A stretch of 64,000 nt of DNA from Terriglobia bacterium. Its GTDB lineage: Bacteria; Acidobacteriota; Terriglobia; Terriglobales; Acidobacteriaceae. Shown here piece after piece: positions 34,518 to 43,117 of the stretch. A program made the translations under genes and the position numbers. Each line of letters begins with the position of its first letter. The stretch's first letter is position 1. The notes beneath the pieces were generated by a model. That model worked only from the letters and a program-made list of their open reading frames with translations. It was not told the origin of the DNA and made no database searches. The DNA lies in the NCBI GenBank assembly GCA_021325035.1, contig JAJPHW010000024.1:1-64000 (forward strand), in the 5' to 3' direction.

Positions 34518-35249
34518 CTACCTCTGCGTCAGCACCATCCCCCCGTTTTCCACTTTGAATCCGCCGACGTTGTCGGGCAGCTTTAATTTGTCTTTCTGCT
34601 CGGAGAGTTTCTTTTGCAGCGCATCGTTCACCAAAGACACCGGCACATCGAGGTCGCCAACTTTGAACTCCGTCGGATCGAACGTCGCGTAACCATCTTT
34701 CGACGCTAAGTGTCCGGCGAGCGTCACCCATACCGGTTTGCCGCCGATGGTGGTAAGAAATTGTCCTTTGGCGACGTCGCCCTCAAAGCTGAGCTGATAA
34801 TCCTTCACATCGGGATCTCCCGGCGCGAAGAATGCGTCCGCGGACGAACCCGGCGCGGGCGGCGCATTTCCGAGCCCAAGCGCGTTCAAATTCGCCGAAG
34901 TTACCGTGGATGAAGAAGAAGAAGACGACGATGCTCCCGCCGGCATCGCCGTCGAAGGCGAAGGCTTTCCATTCGCTTGCGGCATCGTCATCGGCAACGA
35001 CTTCGCCGCTTCCGCCAAGGCCGCGCGCAGTTCATCCGCGCTCAAATGCACCTGCGCCGGAGGCTCTCCCGGGCCTTTGGCTTTATCCAACTGCTCCAGC
35101 TTGTTTTCAAAAGATTGCGCATTCGCTGCCTGCGCCGCCGGAGTCATCGGGGCCGCCACCGGCTGCGGCCGTTTCAACACCAGTACCAGCGCCGCGACTG
35201 AAGTGACTAGCGTAGCCACACTCACTATGCGATCCAATTTCCATTGCAT
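34518..35249 (-). CDS. membrane-anchored protein with Ser/Ala-rich linker, unknown function
   Basis: The 243-residue product has an N-terminal anchor (VSVATLVTSVAALVLVLKRP), a low-complexity region rich in Ala, Pro and eight consecutive Ser (about 35-135), and a C-terminal domain of about 100 residues: DYQLSFEGDVAKGQFLTTIG, KPVWVTLAGHL and DVPVSLVNDALQKKL. The last domain looks like a small beta fold with a terminal helix. No family is recognised. Codon use is ordinary. It is isolated between REP repeats and a secreted-protein gene in the same direction. Confidence 0.72.
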   Translation of the reverse strand: MQWKLDRIVSVATLVTSVAALVLVLKRPQPVAAPMTPAAQAANAQSFENKLEQLDKAKGPGEPPAQVHLSADELRAALAEAAKSLPMTMPQANGKPSPSTAMPAGASSSSSSSSTVTSANLNALGLGNAPPAPGSSADAFFAPGDPDVKDYQLSFEGDVAKGQFLTTIGGKPVWVTLAGHLASKDGYATFDPTEFKVGDLDVPVSLVNDALQKKLSEQKDKLKLPDNVGGFKVENGGMVLTQR

Positions 35250-35390
35250 AAAAGCTTCCCTTTCAGCCCCGGGGCGAGCAGCTAAATTCTATCGAGGGAT
35301 GAAAGGTTCATCAGGTTACAGAAGGGCTTGGCCGAATACACACGCCATAACAAGCTAATGACCCATGATTTCTGTGGTTTACGAGAAGCC

Positions 35391-35425
35391 GGAGGAATCC
35401 GTTCAAAATCCAGACAGATTCCTCC
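35391..35425 (-). terminator. hairpin after the secreted-protein gene at 35447
   Basis: GGAGGAATC (35391-35399) and GATTCCTCC (35417-35425) form a perfect 9-bp stem with a 17-nt loop. No T-run follows on the minus strand, so termination is a guess. Confidence 0.35.
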
Positions 35426-35446
35426 GCATTCGTTTTCGGCAGGGAT

Positions 35447-36226
35447 TTATTTGTAAGTTGCATTCGTGCGCGCCAGAAAATCGCGGTGCGCACTGAAGTC
35501 CGACATGGAGCCAAAGGCTGGCCCCATCATCGGGTTGGATTTCCGCATCTCGCGAAGAGATGCATTCGCTTTGTCGAGGCCATCGCCGTTCGCGGCGACA
35601 AAGAATACGAAAAACATGTCAGGCGAAGCTGTGTGGATCGCCTGCGTATCAATGTCGTACTCGTGAATGGCTCCTTCGGCGAGCAATTTTTCAAAGTATG
35701 GCACAAAGAGGTTCTTGGCCAGCGTATCCACTGCGTCATTGGGAGCGTCTGCTTTCAGCTTGTACACCAAGCCTCGCGTGTACACGCCTTTGTAAGATCC
35801 CGGGTGCCAGTTGTAATACCGGCTGACAAAAATTTCATCCCAATGCTTGGTCGAACTGGCCAGCACCGGCGACGTTGCGCTGCCATTGGCATAAAACTGC
35901 TCCAGCGTGCTTAGAAGCCCGGCCATGGAATACGACGCCCACCAGTTATCGTGAGTACTGCCATCGACTTCGTGGACGAGTGCAGTGTCATCGCCATAGC
36001 CGATGATTGCCCCGCTGGCCATCGCTTTTTCCAAAATTTTCTGGTCGGCGCCATTGGCCTTCTCCATTTCACCCCACTGTGCACGCGGAATCGCCCAATT
36101 GCTCACGTACGCGTAAATCGGCGGTTTCTCTTTCACTTCGGACATCTGCGCGCGTGCCGGCACAGCCCAGCTAGCGGCTATCGTGAGAGCCGCTCCAGCG
36201 AAAACTCTCAACAATTTCCTGTTCAT
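35447..36226 (-). CDS. secreted protein of unknown function
   Basis: The 259-residue product has a signal peptide (MNRKLLRVFAGAALTIAASW, cleavage near ARAQ). The mature part has aromatic motifs PPIYAYVSNWAIPRAQWGEM, HVDGSTHDNWWASY-like, and SRYYNWHPGSYKGVYTRG, with a repeated ferredoxin-like alpha-beta impression suggesting a dimeric alpha-beta-barrel, which I cannot confirm. No catalytic motif is clear. A ribosome site (CAGGAGAAACC) precedes the ATG at 36226. Function unknown. Confidence 0.75.
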   Translation of the reverse strand: MNRKLLRVFAGAALTIAASWAVPARAQMSEVKEKPPIYAYVSNWAIPRAQWGEMEKANGADQKILEKAMASGAIIGYGDDTALVHEVDGSTHDNWWASYSMAGLLSTLEQFYANGSATSPVLASSTKHWDEIFVSRYYNWHPGSYKGVYTRGLVYKLKADAPNDAVDTLAKNLFVPYFEKLLAEGAIHEYDIDTQAIHTASPDMFFVFFVAANGDGLDKANASLREMRKSNPMMGPAFGSMSDFSAHRDFLARTNATYK

Positions 36227-36343
36227 GGTTTCTCCTGAAACTTGCGCCGTGGATTTCTATCGTGATATCCAGCAGCGTCGGAAGTGTACACCTCAAAGCA
36301 GGCCCGTGCCGGAAATCTGAAAAAGCGCGGAGTTAAAGGCTAT

Positions 36344-36478
36344 CTACGCGCGCGGGCTCGTCAGCAGAATGCGAATGAGATGAAGAGGAATGAGCACGAT
36401 CCATAAAGGCAAAAGCAGCAGAGTGGTAAAACAACCGATGGCCATCAGCGGCCGGGGAAACTTAAACTTGCTTAGCAT
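36344..36478 (-). CDS. 44-residue single-pass membrane protein
   Basis: ATG at 36478 opens a 44-codon frame, MLSKFKFPRPLMAIGCF followed by TTLLLLPLWIVLIPLHLIRILL and SPRA. It is one hydrophobic helix flanked by basic residues. GAGGAG lies 9-14 bases upstream of the ATG, good support for translation of so short a gene. No family recognised. It lies between a secreted-protein gene (same strand) and the divergent methyltransferase gene. Confidence 0.55.
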   Translation of the reverse strand: MLSKFKFPRPLMAIGCFTTLLLLPLWIVLIPLHLIRILLTSPRA

Positions 36479-36541
36479 CGCGAATGCTCCTCATTTTTAG
36501 AATAACCGCGTCATATCGAAACTGAAAGCTCTCGCTATGAG

Positions 36542-37231
36542 ATGCTGAAAAGTTGCGGCATCATGTTGCAGAAATTCCTCACACTCGTAATTTTGGTGAG
36601 CATCGTTCTGCTTACCATGCTGGCCGGTTGGGGCTTGGCTGCTCTGCCTGCGTTTTTCAGCAATCCCGCGCGCACGGGATTGGTCGCCGTGATGATTTTT
36701 GCGGCGCTGTGTGCATTCTTATTGGATATTGATCTCAATCCTTTTCGCAAAGGCCATTCCGCGCTCGGCCAACAATCATGGGTGTTGCTCGCGCTGACTT
36801 TGGCGTCATTATTCTTGATGTGGTTTCTCCCCTACGCAGACCGCCGCCAGATTTGCACGTTTGGAGACAGTTTCATTTTGCGCTGGCTCGGGCTCTCACT
36901 TTGCGCTGCCGGAATCGCGGTTCGACTGCTTGCACTGGCGAAGCTCGGAAAGCAATTCAGCGCCTACGTCACTTTGCAGGATGGGCACGAACTGGTGCAG
37001 TCAGGAATTTACGGCGTGATTCGGCACCCGCTATATCTCAGCTTGTTGCTGATGGGGCCGGGGTTTGCACTCGTATTCCGCAGCGAACTGACTGTGCCAA
37101 TTCTGCTGGCCGCAGTCGCCTTCGTGAGCGTGCGTATTCGTCAGGAAGAAAAATTGCTGGAGTCGCAATTTGCTGCGTCATTCGCCCGGTATCGCGCGCG
37201 GACTTGGATGTTGGTTCCGATGATTCTTTAA
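36542..37231 (+). CDS. isoprenylcysteine carboxyl methyltransferase-family membrane protein
   Basis: The 229-residue product has about five membrane helices and the C-terminal catalytic region of the ICMT/PEMT-like family: GIYGVIRHPLYLSLLLMGPG and RIRQEEKLLESQF...YRARTWMLVP. Bacterial members methylate small hydrophobic molecules or lipids with SAM; the substrate is unknown. Start ATG at 36542 has no strong ribosome site; ATG at 36563 is possible. The last three codons and stop (ATG ATT CTT TAA) are the first unit of an eight-copy 15-bp tandem repeat. Confidence 0.82.
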   Translation: MLKSCGIMLQKFLTLVILVSIVLLTMLAGWGLAALPAFFSNPARTGLVAVMIFAALCAFLLDIDLNPFRKGHSALGQQSWVLLALTLASLFLMWFLPYADRRQICTFGDSFILRWLGLSLCAAGIAVRLLALAKLGKQFSAYVTLQDGHELVQSGIYGVIRHPLYLSLLLMGPGFALVFRSELTVPILLAAVAFVSVRIRQEEKLLESQFAASFARYRARTWMLVPMIL

Positions 37232-37337
37232 TCGATGATTCTTTAATCGATGATTCTTTAATCGATGATTCTTTAATCGATGATTCTTTAATCGATGATT
37301 CTTTAATCGATGATTCTTTAATCGATGATTCTTAAAT
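37218..37337. repeat. 15-bp tandem repeat, eight copies
   Basis: Unit CGATGATTCTTTAAT is repeated seven times exactly (37218-37322) and once with one change (37323-37337). The first copy encodes the last codons and stop of the methyltransferase gene; the array ends seven bases before the convergent secreted-protein gene. Confidence 0.97.
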
Positions 37338-37344
37338 CAGTGGG

Positions 37345-38103
37345 CTACTTGCCGCAAATTCCAAACGACAGCCGCGCGCATTGCTTGGAGTTCTGCCCCA
37401 GGCTGGGGTCGCACCAGTTGGCCCAATTAAACCCGAAATAGCTTGAATTAAAAAATATCTCGTTGGGAGGCTGCGCGTTTCCGTGTACGTTGTGCGTTTC
37501 CTGAGTGGTGTTGTTAACGTAGTAGCCTGCTTTGCAATTCGGGTCGTTATTGTTGAGGCATTGTGGCGTCACGTTGAACCAGTATTGCCCGGCTGGCAGT
37601 TGCACCGGAGGATCCACTTGCACAGCAACAGCATATTGCGGAAACAGCCCCTGCCCATCCAGCGAGTAATAGGTCGCGCCACTTCCTGAAGCTAGGCTCG
37701 TCCCGCCATTGCCCTCGGAAACACCCTGCCGGATGTCATAGCTGGAGGTCGGCGCATCGAACTCTCCTCCGGTAAACATCTGAAAGAATAGGCCGGTTAC
37801 CGTAATAGATTGCCCTGCTGGAATAATTACCGTCCCATATGTATTGGTATCTGGGATGGACACTGTGTCGGAATCGGCAAAACCCTGCGCATTCGGATCA
37901 TTATCATTCGTGTCTCCTCCATAGAAGATAATTCGTTTGCAATACTGTGGAGACGTCGGAGCATTCTGTTCGATGGCCGCTCGCACGGATTGCCCTGCTT
38001 CATTGGGCCGCATGGTCAAAGAAGGTTTGCTGTCCTGGGCAACTGCGGCGACCGGCGCAAGAAATAAGCAGGCAGCCAACCCAACTGCCATCGTAGTTTT
38101 CAT
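37345..38103 (-). CDS. secreted beta-rich protein of unknown function
   Basis: The 252-residue product has a signal peptide (MKTTMAVGLAACLFLAPVAA, cleavage near AQDS). The mature part includes IIFYGGDTNDNDPNAQGFAD, YGTVIIPAGQSITVTGLFFQ, LPAGQYWFNVTPQCLNNND and FGFNWANWCDPSLGQ. The IPAGQSITVTGLF/LPAGQYWFNV strands recall choice-of-anchor surface domains, like the protein at 21197. Six Cys may form disulfides. ATG at 38103 has a superb ribosome site (GGGAGG seven bases upstream), so the 33-codon extension to 38202 is rejected. Function unknown. Confidence 0.78.
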   Translation of the reverse strand: MKTTMAVGLAACLFLAPVAAVAQDSKPSLTMRPNEAGQSVRAAIEQNAPTSPQYCKRIIFYGGDTNDNDPNAQGFADSDTVSIPDTNTYGTVIIPAGQSITVTGLFFQMFTGGEFDAPTSSYDIRQGVSEGNGGTSLASGSGATYYSLDGQGLFPQYAVAVQVDPPVQLPAGQYWFNVTPQCLNNNDPNCKAGYYVNNTTQETHNVHGNAQPPNEIFFNSSYFGFNWANWCDPSLGQNSKQCARLSFGICGK

Positions 38104-38226
38104 CGAAATCCTCCCGCTCGCTCCGCTGCGCCCGCAGAGCTTTTCACGGCGGGAGTATATATCAAGAATTGCGCTTATCACAGAGCCTGCGAAGGGAAAC
38201 ATGGAGCAGAGCGCAAAATCTTGCAG

Positions 38227-38709
38227 CTAGCTATTCAGCTTTTGTTTCATCTCCCGGGCCAGTTCATCCATGGTTTGAAGCTTGAGTTCGGCAGCTTGCG
38301 GCAATCCCTGAACCTGCAAGGCCATTTCGCAGGAAAGCAGAATTGCGGTGACGTTGTTTTTAAGTTCATTGCGCAGTTGCTGCTCTGCGCCTCTCCGCGC
38401 CGACTCCGCTTCACGCTTGCGCCGTTGCAGCGCAGCTCGCACTTCGCGCACGACTCGTTCCATACTGCTGATGGCAAAGTTCACATAAAGCGGCATCGCT
38501 GTGGTGAGATGTTGCAGCAGCGCATCGCTCTCTTCCGGTTCGGCCTCGGCAAGGCAAATATCCACAACGACAAGTTCGTAATCTTTCTCGCGCAGTTCTT
38601 CGCTCGCAGCCCGAAAAGACGTAACAGCTTGCGTCGTCTTTCCGGTTGCCTGCTGGATGGAACTGGCGCACTCCGATGCCTTGCTTGATAGTGTGACCAA
38701 CAGAATCAT
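38227..38709 (-). CDS. degenerate receiver/DHp-like signalling protein
   Basis: The 160-residue product looks like a decayed two-component protein. Residues 1-80 follow a receiver pattern (MILLVTLSSKASE, then ELVVVDICLAEAEPE) but lack the acidic pair after the first strand and the usual Pro-Gly loop. Residues about 95-158 are a coiled coil with LRNELKNNVTAILLSCEMAL, like a histidine-kinase dimerisation helix in which the phospho-His is Asn. It may bind the kinase encoded two genes upstream. It follows the sigma-54 regulator by 102 bp on the same strand. The start lacks a clear ribosome site. Confidence 0.65.
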   Translation of the reverse strand: MILLVTLSSKASECASSIQQATGKTTQAVTSFRAASEELREKDYELVVVDICLAEAEPEESDALLQHLTTAMPLYVNFAISSMERVVREVRAALQRRKREAESARRGAEQQLRNELKNNVTAILLSCEMALQVQGLPQAAELKLQTMDELAREMKQKLNS

Positions 38710-38811
38710 GCAGCATCTGATTGCACGTTCGCAGCCATAGTCAGGCGATTGATCAGAAACGACTTAAGCTGCATGACCAACTTTGCGAGTTCAAGAAACG
38801 GAAATTCCTGC

Positions 38812-40221
38812 CTAAATCTGCACTGCGTACTCTTTGAGTTTGCGATAAAGCGTGGTCTTGCCAATCCCCAACATCTTTGCTGCCAGCAGTTTGTCGCCAT
38901 TCAGTTGCGTGATGGTATTGAGAATCGCGGTCTTCTCCAGTTCACCAATGGGTTGAATTCGCGATGAACGCTCTCCCGCCATGAGTGTTGTCCCGGCTGC
39001 GCTGTGAATCACTGTCGGTAAATCGTTCACATGAATCACCGGGCCGCTCACCAGGGCGCAAGCCCTCTCCAGGCAATTCTCCAATTCGCGAACATTGCCG
39101 GGCCAGTCGTACGCCAGCATCGCTTTGAGCGCTTCATCGCTCAACGTTTGCTCGCGGCCGGTGTCGCGGCATGTTCTTTCCAGAAAATGCGCTGCCAGCA
39201 GAGGAATGTCCTGCCGTCTTTCTCGTAGCGGCGGAATGCGCAATGTCAGCACATTCAACCGGAAATATAGATCTCGCCGGAAAGTTCCCTGCGCCACTCC
39301 CTGTTCCAAATCACGATTCGTAGCGGCCAGAATTCTCACGTTGATGGGTAGCCTTTTCGTGCCGCCAACGGGACGAATTTCTTTTTCCTGGATCGCCCGC
39401 AATAATTTCGATTGCAAATCAAGCGGCAATTCGCCCATTTCATCGAAAAATACCGTCCCGCCTTCGGCCAGCGCCAGCAATCCATCTTTCGATTGGTTGG
39501 CTCCCGTAAATGCGCCTTTCACATAACCGAAGAGTTCGCTCTCGATCAGCGTCGGCACCAACGAACCGCAATCCACAGGGATGAAAGGCTTATCGCGCAA
39601 TGCGCCGCAGTAATGAATCGCCCGCGCCACCATTTCTTTGCCGGTGCCACTCTCTCCAAAAATCAACACCGGATGTGCACTCTGCGCGGCTTTAGCAACG
39701 ATTCTGTAAAGTTTCTCCATCTCCGGAGAGCGCCCGATCATGGAACCGAAGCCTTGTTTCGACTTAATCTTTTCCCGCAAAGTGCGGTTTTCGCTCTTGA
39801 GTTTCAAATGCGCGGTAACCCGCTCAAGCAGCAACCGCAACTCCTCCATGCTGAAAGGTTTGGTGACGTAGTCGTAAGCCCCTTCTTTCATCGCCTGCAC
39901 CGCCGACTGCACGCTCGCATAGCCGGTCACAACGACCACTGCAACCTCTGGATGTTTTTGCCGCAGCGCATGCAGCGCCTGCAAGCCACCCGCACCCGGC
40001 AATTTGAGATCGAGCAGTACAACATCAATAGGCTGAGTTTCCAGGGTTCGAAAGGCTTGCTCGGCGGAGTCCGCCACCGAAGCGTTGAACCCTAAAGATT
40101 GCGCCAGCTCCCGGCAAACCTCCCGAATGGCGCGTTCGTCGTCCACAATCAGCAGGTTTAGAAGGTTTGCCCCTGGAATTTGCGGCACGTGCAGCGCCAT
40201 TGCGGTTGCAGCAGTCATCAT
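38812..40221 (-). CDS. sigma-54-dependent response regulator (NtrC family)
   Basis: The 469-residue product has a receiver (about 20-140: LLIVDDERAIREV, phospho-Asp in VVLLDLKLPGAGG, Lys in DYVTKPF), an AAA+ sigma-54 domain with GESGTGKE, intact GAFTGA, Walker B GTVFFDEMGE, and a Fis helix-turn-helix (AKMLGIGKTTLYRKLKEY). It should activate sigma-54 promoters when phosphorylated by the kinase encoded just upstream. AGAGGAG lies eight bases before the ATG at 40221. The DNA-binding helix is typical of ZraR/HydG-like regulators; the stimulus is unknown. Confidence 0.95.
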   Translation of the reverse strand: MMTAATAMALHVPQIPGANLLNLLIVDDERAIREVCRELAQSLGFNASVADSAEQAFRTLETQPIDVVLLDLKLPGAGGLQALHALRQKHPEVAVVVVTGYASVQSAVQAMKEGAYDYVTKPFSMEELRLLLERVTAHLKLKSENRTLREKIKSKQGFGSMIGRSPEMEKLYRIVAKAAQSAHPVLIFGESGTGKEMVARAIHYCGALRDKPFIPVDCGSLVPTLIESELFGYVKGAFTGANQSKDGLLALAEGGTVFFDEMGELPLDLQSKLLRAIQEKEIRPVGGTKRLPINVRILAATNRDLEQGVAQGTFRRDLYFRLNVLTLRIPPLRERRQDIPLLAAHFLERTCRDTGREQTLSDEALKAMLAYDWPGNVRELENCLERACALVSGPVIHVNDLPTVIHSAAGTTLMAGERSSRIQPIGELEKTAILNTITQLNGDKLLAAKMLGIGKTTLYRKLKEYAVQI

Positions 40222-40287
40222 GGGAAAACTCCTCTTATAAAATTAAGAAATACAAAATGAAACAGAAAGCGGTGGATTGATCTTCGG

Positions 40288-41124
40288 CTACACGACATGC
40301 CGCTTTTGGCGCGGCACAACTCGACTCGCAAAAATCCTTTCGGCCTGCACTGGTTCGCTGCGCAAAGCTGGCAGCCTGACCCTCATGCTGGTTCCCTTTG
40401 CCGGACCGCTTTCGACATGAATCTCTCCCCCGGCATTGCCGACAATCTCTCGCACCGTCGCCAGGCCCAGCCCATTTCCACGCCCCTGTGATTTCGTGGT
40501 GAAGAACGGCTCGAAAGCGTGGGTCAAAGTCGCTTTATCCATTCCACAGCCCGTGTCAATCACAGTCAGCTCCACATGCTTCGCACTTTTGCTATTTCCC
40601 GCGCGGGAATTCCCGGTTTGCAACACAATATTTCCCCCTTCGGGCATGGCATCGCGCGCATTCAGCACCAAATTTAAGACCACTTGCTGCGCCTTCGATG
40701 GGGATAACTTCATCTTTTTCAGGTCCTCGGCCAGATTCAGGATTAACTCAAAATTCTCCCCCAGCAATCGCCGCAGCAGATTGTTCATTCCCAAAATGGT
40801 TTCATTCCACGAGATTGCCTCAGGCTCGACCACGGCTGGCCGCGTCAGCGTCATCAGTTGCTGAATCAAGGCGATTCCACGCTCACAAGCCGTGCGAATT
40901 TCATCTGCCGCATGTTTCATTCGTTCGCAGTCGGGAATTTTCCGATTCTGCCGGTGTATCTCCTCGTGAATCAGATCGTTATAGAGCATGATCGCAGTAA
41001 GAAGAGTGTTGAAGTCATGTGCGACCCCGATGGTGAGCCGGCCTAGGGCCTCGTAATTCGACTGGGGCTGGTCACATTCCCGCTGCGGCACCGCGACCGG
41101 ACGCAGATGAATAGCTGCATTCAT
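40288..41124 (-). CDS. soluble sensor histidine kinase of a sigma-54 two-component system
   Basis: The 278-residue product has no membrane helix or known sensor domain. HisKA carries GRLTIGVAHDFNTLLTAIML with the phospho-His, and the HATPase has LNLVLNARDAMPEGG, VIDTGCGMDKA and GNGLGLATVREIVG. It should phosphorylate the response regulator whose gene starts 66 bp downstream. ATG at 41124 is chosen because GAGG lies nine bases upstream and the product then starts just before HisKA; the frame extends to 41181. How a signal reaches it is not obvious, which makes the third gene of the operon interesting. Confidence 0.9.
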   Translation of the reverse strand: MNAAIHLRPVAVPQRECDQPQSNYEALGRLTIGVAHDFNTLLTAIMLYNDLIHEEIHRQNRKIPDCERMKHAADEIRTACERGIALIQQLMTLTRPAVVEPEAISWNETILGMNNLLRRLLGENFELILNLAEDLKKMKLSPSKAQQVVLNLVLNARDAMPEGGNIVLQTGNSRAGNSKSAKHVELTVIDTGCGMDKATLTHAFEPFFTTKSQGRGNGLGLATVREIVGNAGGEIHVESGPAKGTSMRVRLPALRSEPVQAERIFASRVVPRQKRHVV

Positions 41125-41319
41125 GCCATTACCCTCGTTCCACTCCCGTTCTGTTGCAATTCCCGAACCGGAAACTGACATTACCGCTTGCGAAGTACGG
41201 AATTCATGTGGGCTTGCTCCCTATTTGGGAAGTTTAGGGAGGAAATCGAATCGTCTAAAGGGCACCCGTCACAGGATGTTTGTGACGAATGAACATTGCA
41301 GACACAAAAATCCACAATG

Positions 41320-41350
41320 AAAAACCCTCTCCGGGGGAGACCGGAGAGGG
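41320..41350 (-). terminator. rho-independent terminator of the cold-shock gene
   Basis: CCCTCTCCGG and its complement (41325-41334, 41341-41350) form a perfect 10-bp stem with a 6-nt loop; on the minus strand it is followed by TTTTT. Confidence 0.92.
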
Positions 41351-41378
41351 CCAGTAATTCAGCGGAACCGCCGCGCCC

Positions 41379-41582
41379 TTAGGCGCGGACGACATTCCCT
41401 GCCTGGAAACCTTTGGGTCCCTTCAGCAGGTCGAACTCCACGGTTTCACCTTCGTTCAAGGTACGATAACCGTTTTCCTGGATGGCGGAGAAATGAACGA
41501 AAACATCCTCGCCGGTGGAGCGTTGAATGAAGCCGTAACCTTTGGCTCCGTTGAACCACTTGACTGTACCCTTCTCTCTCAC
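41379..41582 (-). CDS. cold-shock protein (CspA family)
   Basis: The 67-residue product is a single OB-fold cold-shock domain with RNP1 KGYGFIQ and RNP2 VFVHFSAI and opens [12 protein letters not shown]. It is an RNA chaperone. The start is GTG, preceded by AAAGGAG seven bases away. The leader upstream contains a 12-bp palindrome (GCGAAGCTTCGC, 41631-41642), which could be part of the structured leader that csp genes often have. A strong terminator closes the gene. Confidence 0.95.
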   Translation of the reverse strand: MREKGTVKWFNGAKGYGFIQRSTGEDVFVHFSAIQENGYRTLNEGETVEFDLLKGPKGFQAGNVVRA

Positions 41583-41998
41583 TGAAAAACTCCTTTCGCC
41601 TGTGGGGAATTAGCTCTTTTGCCCTTCTCCGCGAAGCTTCGCTTCATACAACCCCCTCAAAGAAGGACACAAGAGTGCCACCGCACCAACGCTGCGCAGA
41701 TTTCCATCCGGGTACGTGCGCCATGCCACTGCCCTACCAGAAGCGCCGGGAACTTCCAAAGCAGAACACAGAAACGGCTTGGAGATCCATCCACGAAACA
41801 TCAATTCAGCAGCCGAGCTTCGCCGCTTGAATCTTCGGCGAAGCACCAGATAATATTCAGGAACGCGCTTTCTGGCAAGCGGAAAAACGCCCAAGTGAAA
41901 CGTTTCTGTGCAAAAACGTAAGTAACCGCAGGTTATACGCCGTCTTTTGCCGGAAACGATGCTCTTGAAGCCGTTGTCATAGCTTGTTCTGGCCAAAA
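41583..41998. other. 416-bp divergent intergenic region
   Basis: It holds the leaders of the cold-shock gene and of the YihY gene. The minus-strand frame at 41610-42041 (143 codons) has no recognisable protein features and I do not call it. The palindrome at 41631-41642 is the only clear structure. Confidence 0.45.
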
Positions 41999-42883
41999 AT
42001 GAGCGATCCAACCACGACTTCGCCACCGTCAACATATCCACCAGTCACATCAGCAAAACAATCCGCGCAACGCTCGCCTTACTCTGGCTTGGTGGCTTCA
42101 ACAGCCAGGTATTTGCTTCATACCGAAGTCCATACTTTCGCTTTCTCCGTCGCCGCCAACGCCATCCTGTCGTTCTTTCCTTTCATGGTGCTTCTGCTGA
42201 CCATCACGCGAAACGTCTTCCATTCGCGAACCATGTCGGAAGTCGTCGAGGTGTTCCTGCGCGACTCCCTGCCCGCCGGACAGGATTTCGTCATCCGCAA
42301 CTTGAACGCCATGGTCGGCTCACGCCATCGCGTGCAGATCTTCTCCTTACTCATCCTGCTCGTGACTTCGACCGGAATCTTCATGCCCCTCGAAGTCGCG
42401 CTCAACCGCATCTGGCGCTTCCCCAACAACCGGTCTTATTTGGGAAATCAACTTATCTCCCTCGCACTGGCTTTTGCCTGCGGCGTGCTCGCGCTGCTCT
42501 CGATCGCTCTCACCGCAGGAAACATAGGCTTGATGCGCACACTCACCTTCGGCCACGGCGAGTTCATTATTCAGGTCATTGGATTCATTGCCATGAAGCT
42601 CATTGCCATCGCGGCTAGTATCGGCATTTTCTTTTTGATCTACTGGCTGCTGCCACACGGCAAAGTCACGCCTATCAGCGTGCTGCCCGCGGCGGTGATG
42701 ATGGGCCTACTCTCGGAAATCTTCAAGTACGCCTACATCGTCGCCCTGCCCCGCCTCAACTTTCAGGAAGTCTATGGCCCCTTCGCGCTTTCCGTGAGCA
42801 TGATGTTCTGGGCCTTCCTATCAGGCTTACTTCTGCTCGCCGGGGCCCACGTCTCCGCGCAAAGGCAGGAAAGAAGAAGCTGA
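41999..42883 (+). CDS. YihY/virulence factor BrkB-family membrane protein
   Basis: The 294-residue product has six predicted membrane helices and family motifs: TFAFSVAANAILSFFPFMVL near the N terminus, LNRIWRFPNNRSYLGNQLIS in the middle, and IYWLLPHGKVTPISVLPAAV later. It belongs to the YihY/BrkB (UPF0761) group, whose function is unsettled; tRNA-maturation and complement-resistance names are historical. ATG at 41999 is used; a TTG at 41984 would add five residues. The first 40 residues are Ser/Thr/Pro-rich. It stands alone. Confidence 0.9.
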   Translation: MSDPTTTSPPSTYPPVTSAKQSAQRSPYSGLVASTARYLLHTEVHTFAFSVAANAILSFFPFMVLLLTITRNVFHSRTMSEVVEVFLRDSLPAGQDFVIRNLNAMVGSRHRVQIFSLLILLVTSTGIFMPLEVALNRIWRFPNNRSYLGNQLISLALAFACGVLALLSIALTAGNIGLMRTLTFGHGEFIIQVIGFIAMKLIAIAASIGIFFLIYWLLPHGKVTPISVLPAAVMMGLLSEIFKYAYIVALPRLNFQEVYGPFALSVSMMFWAFLSGLLLLAGAHVSAQRQERRS

Positions 42884-42997
42884 TGAAAGCACATAGAGCA
42901 TGTCGCCGATGTCAGTAGCAACGCAACGCTGACATTCCCAAGCGCGATCGCATGCGAAGAACAGATTCTGGATAGGCCTCATACGCGCTGAAAACCC

Positions 42998-43026
42998 TTG
43001 ACAGGCCCGTCTTTAGGGACGATAGT
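42998..43026 (+). promoter_or_regulatory. candidate promoter for the repeat protein at 43118
   Basis: TTGACA (42998-43003), 17 bp, GATAGT (43021-43026). The -35 is perfect and the -10 has four of six bases. The words CCTTGACAGGC recur at 44391. Confidence 0.5.
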
Positions 43027-43117
43027 AGCGGGCAGTGCGGTTTCCGCCGTCCAGCCTCGACGGCGCACCGCCAACCCCAGGGGCAGTTGTTGTAAGAATT
43101 TTCTTGGGACGCAGCGC

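Noticed and set aside
34204-34692. 162-codon plus-strand ORF after the RAYT remnant
   Set aside because: It is made of repeat DNA and the antisense of the gene at 34518.
36778-37335. ORF ending in a run of the pentapeptide SLIDD
   Set aside because: It is the shadow of the methyltransferase gene continued through the 15-bp tandem repeat in another frame.
37218-37337. CRISPR array
   Set aside because: The unit is 15 bp with no spacers and no cas genes nearby; it is a simple tandem repeat.
41610-42041. 143-codon minus-strand ORF between the cold-shock and YihY genes
   Set aside because: No ribosome site, no recognisable domain, and it would overlap the start of the YihY gene.
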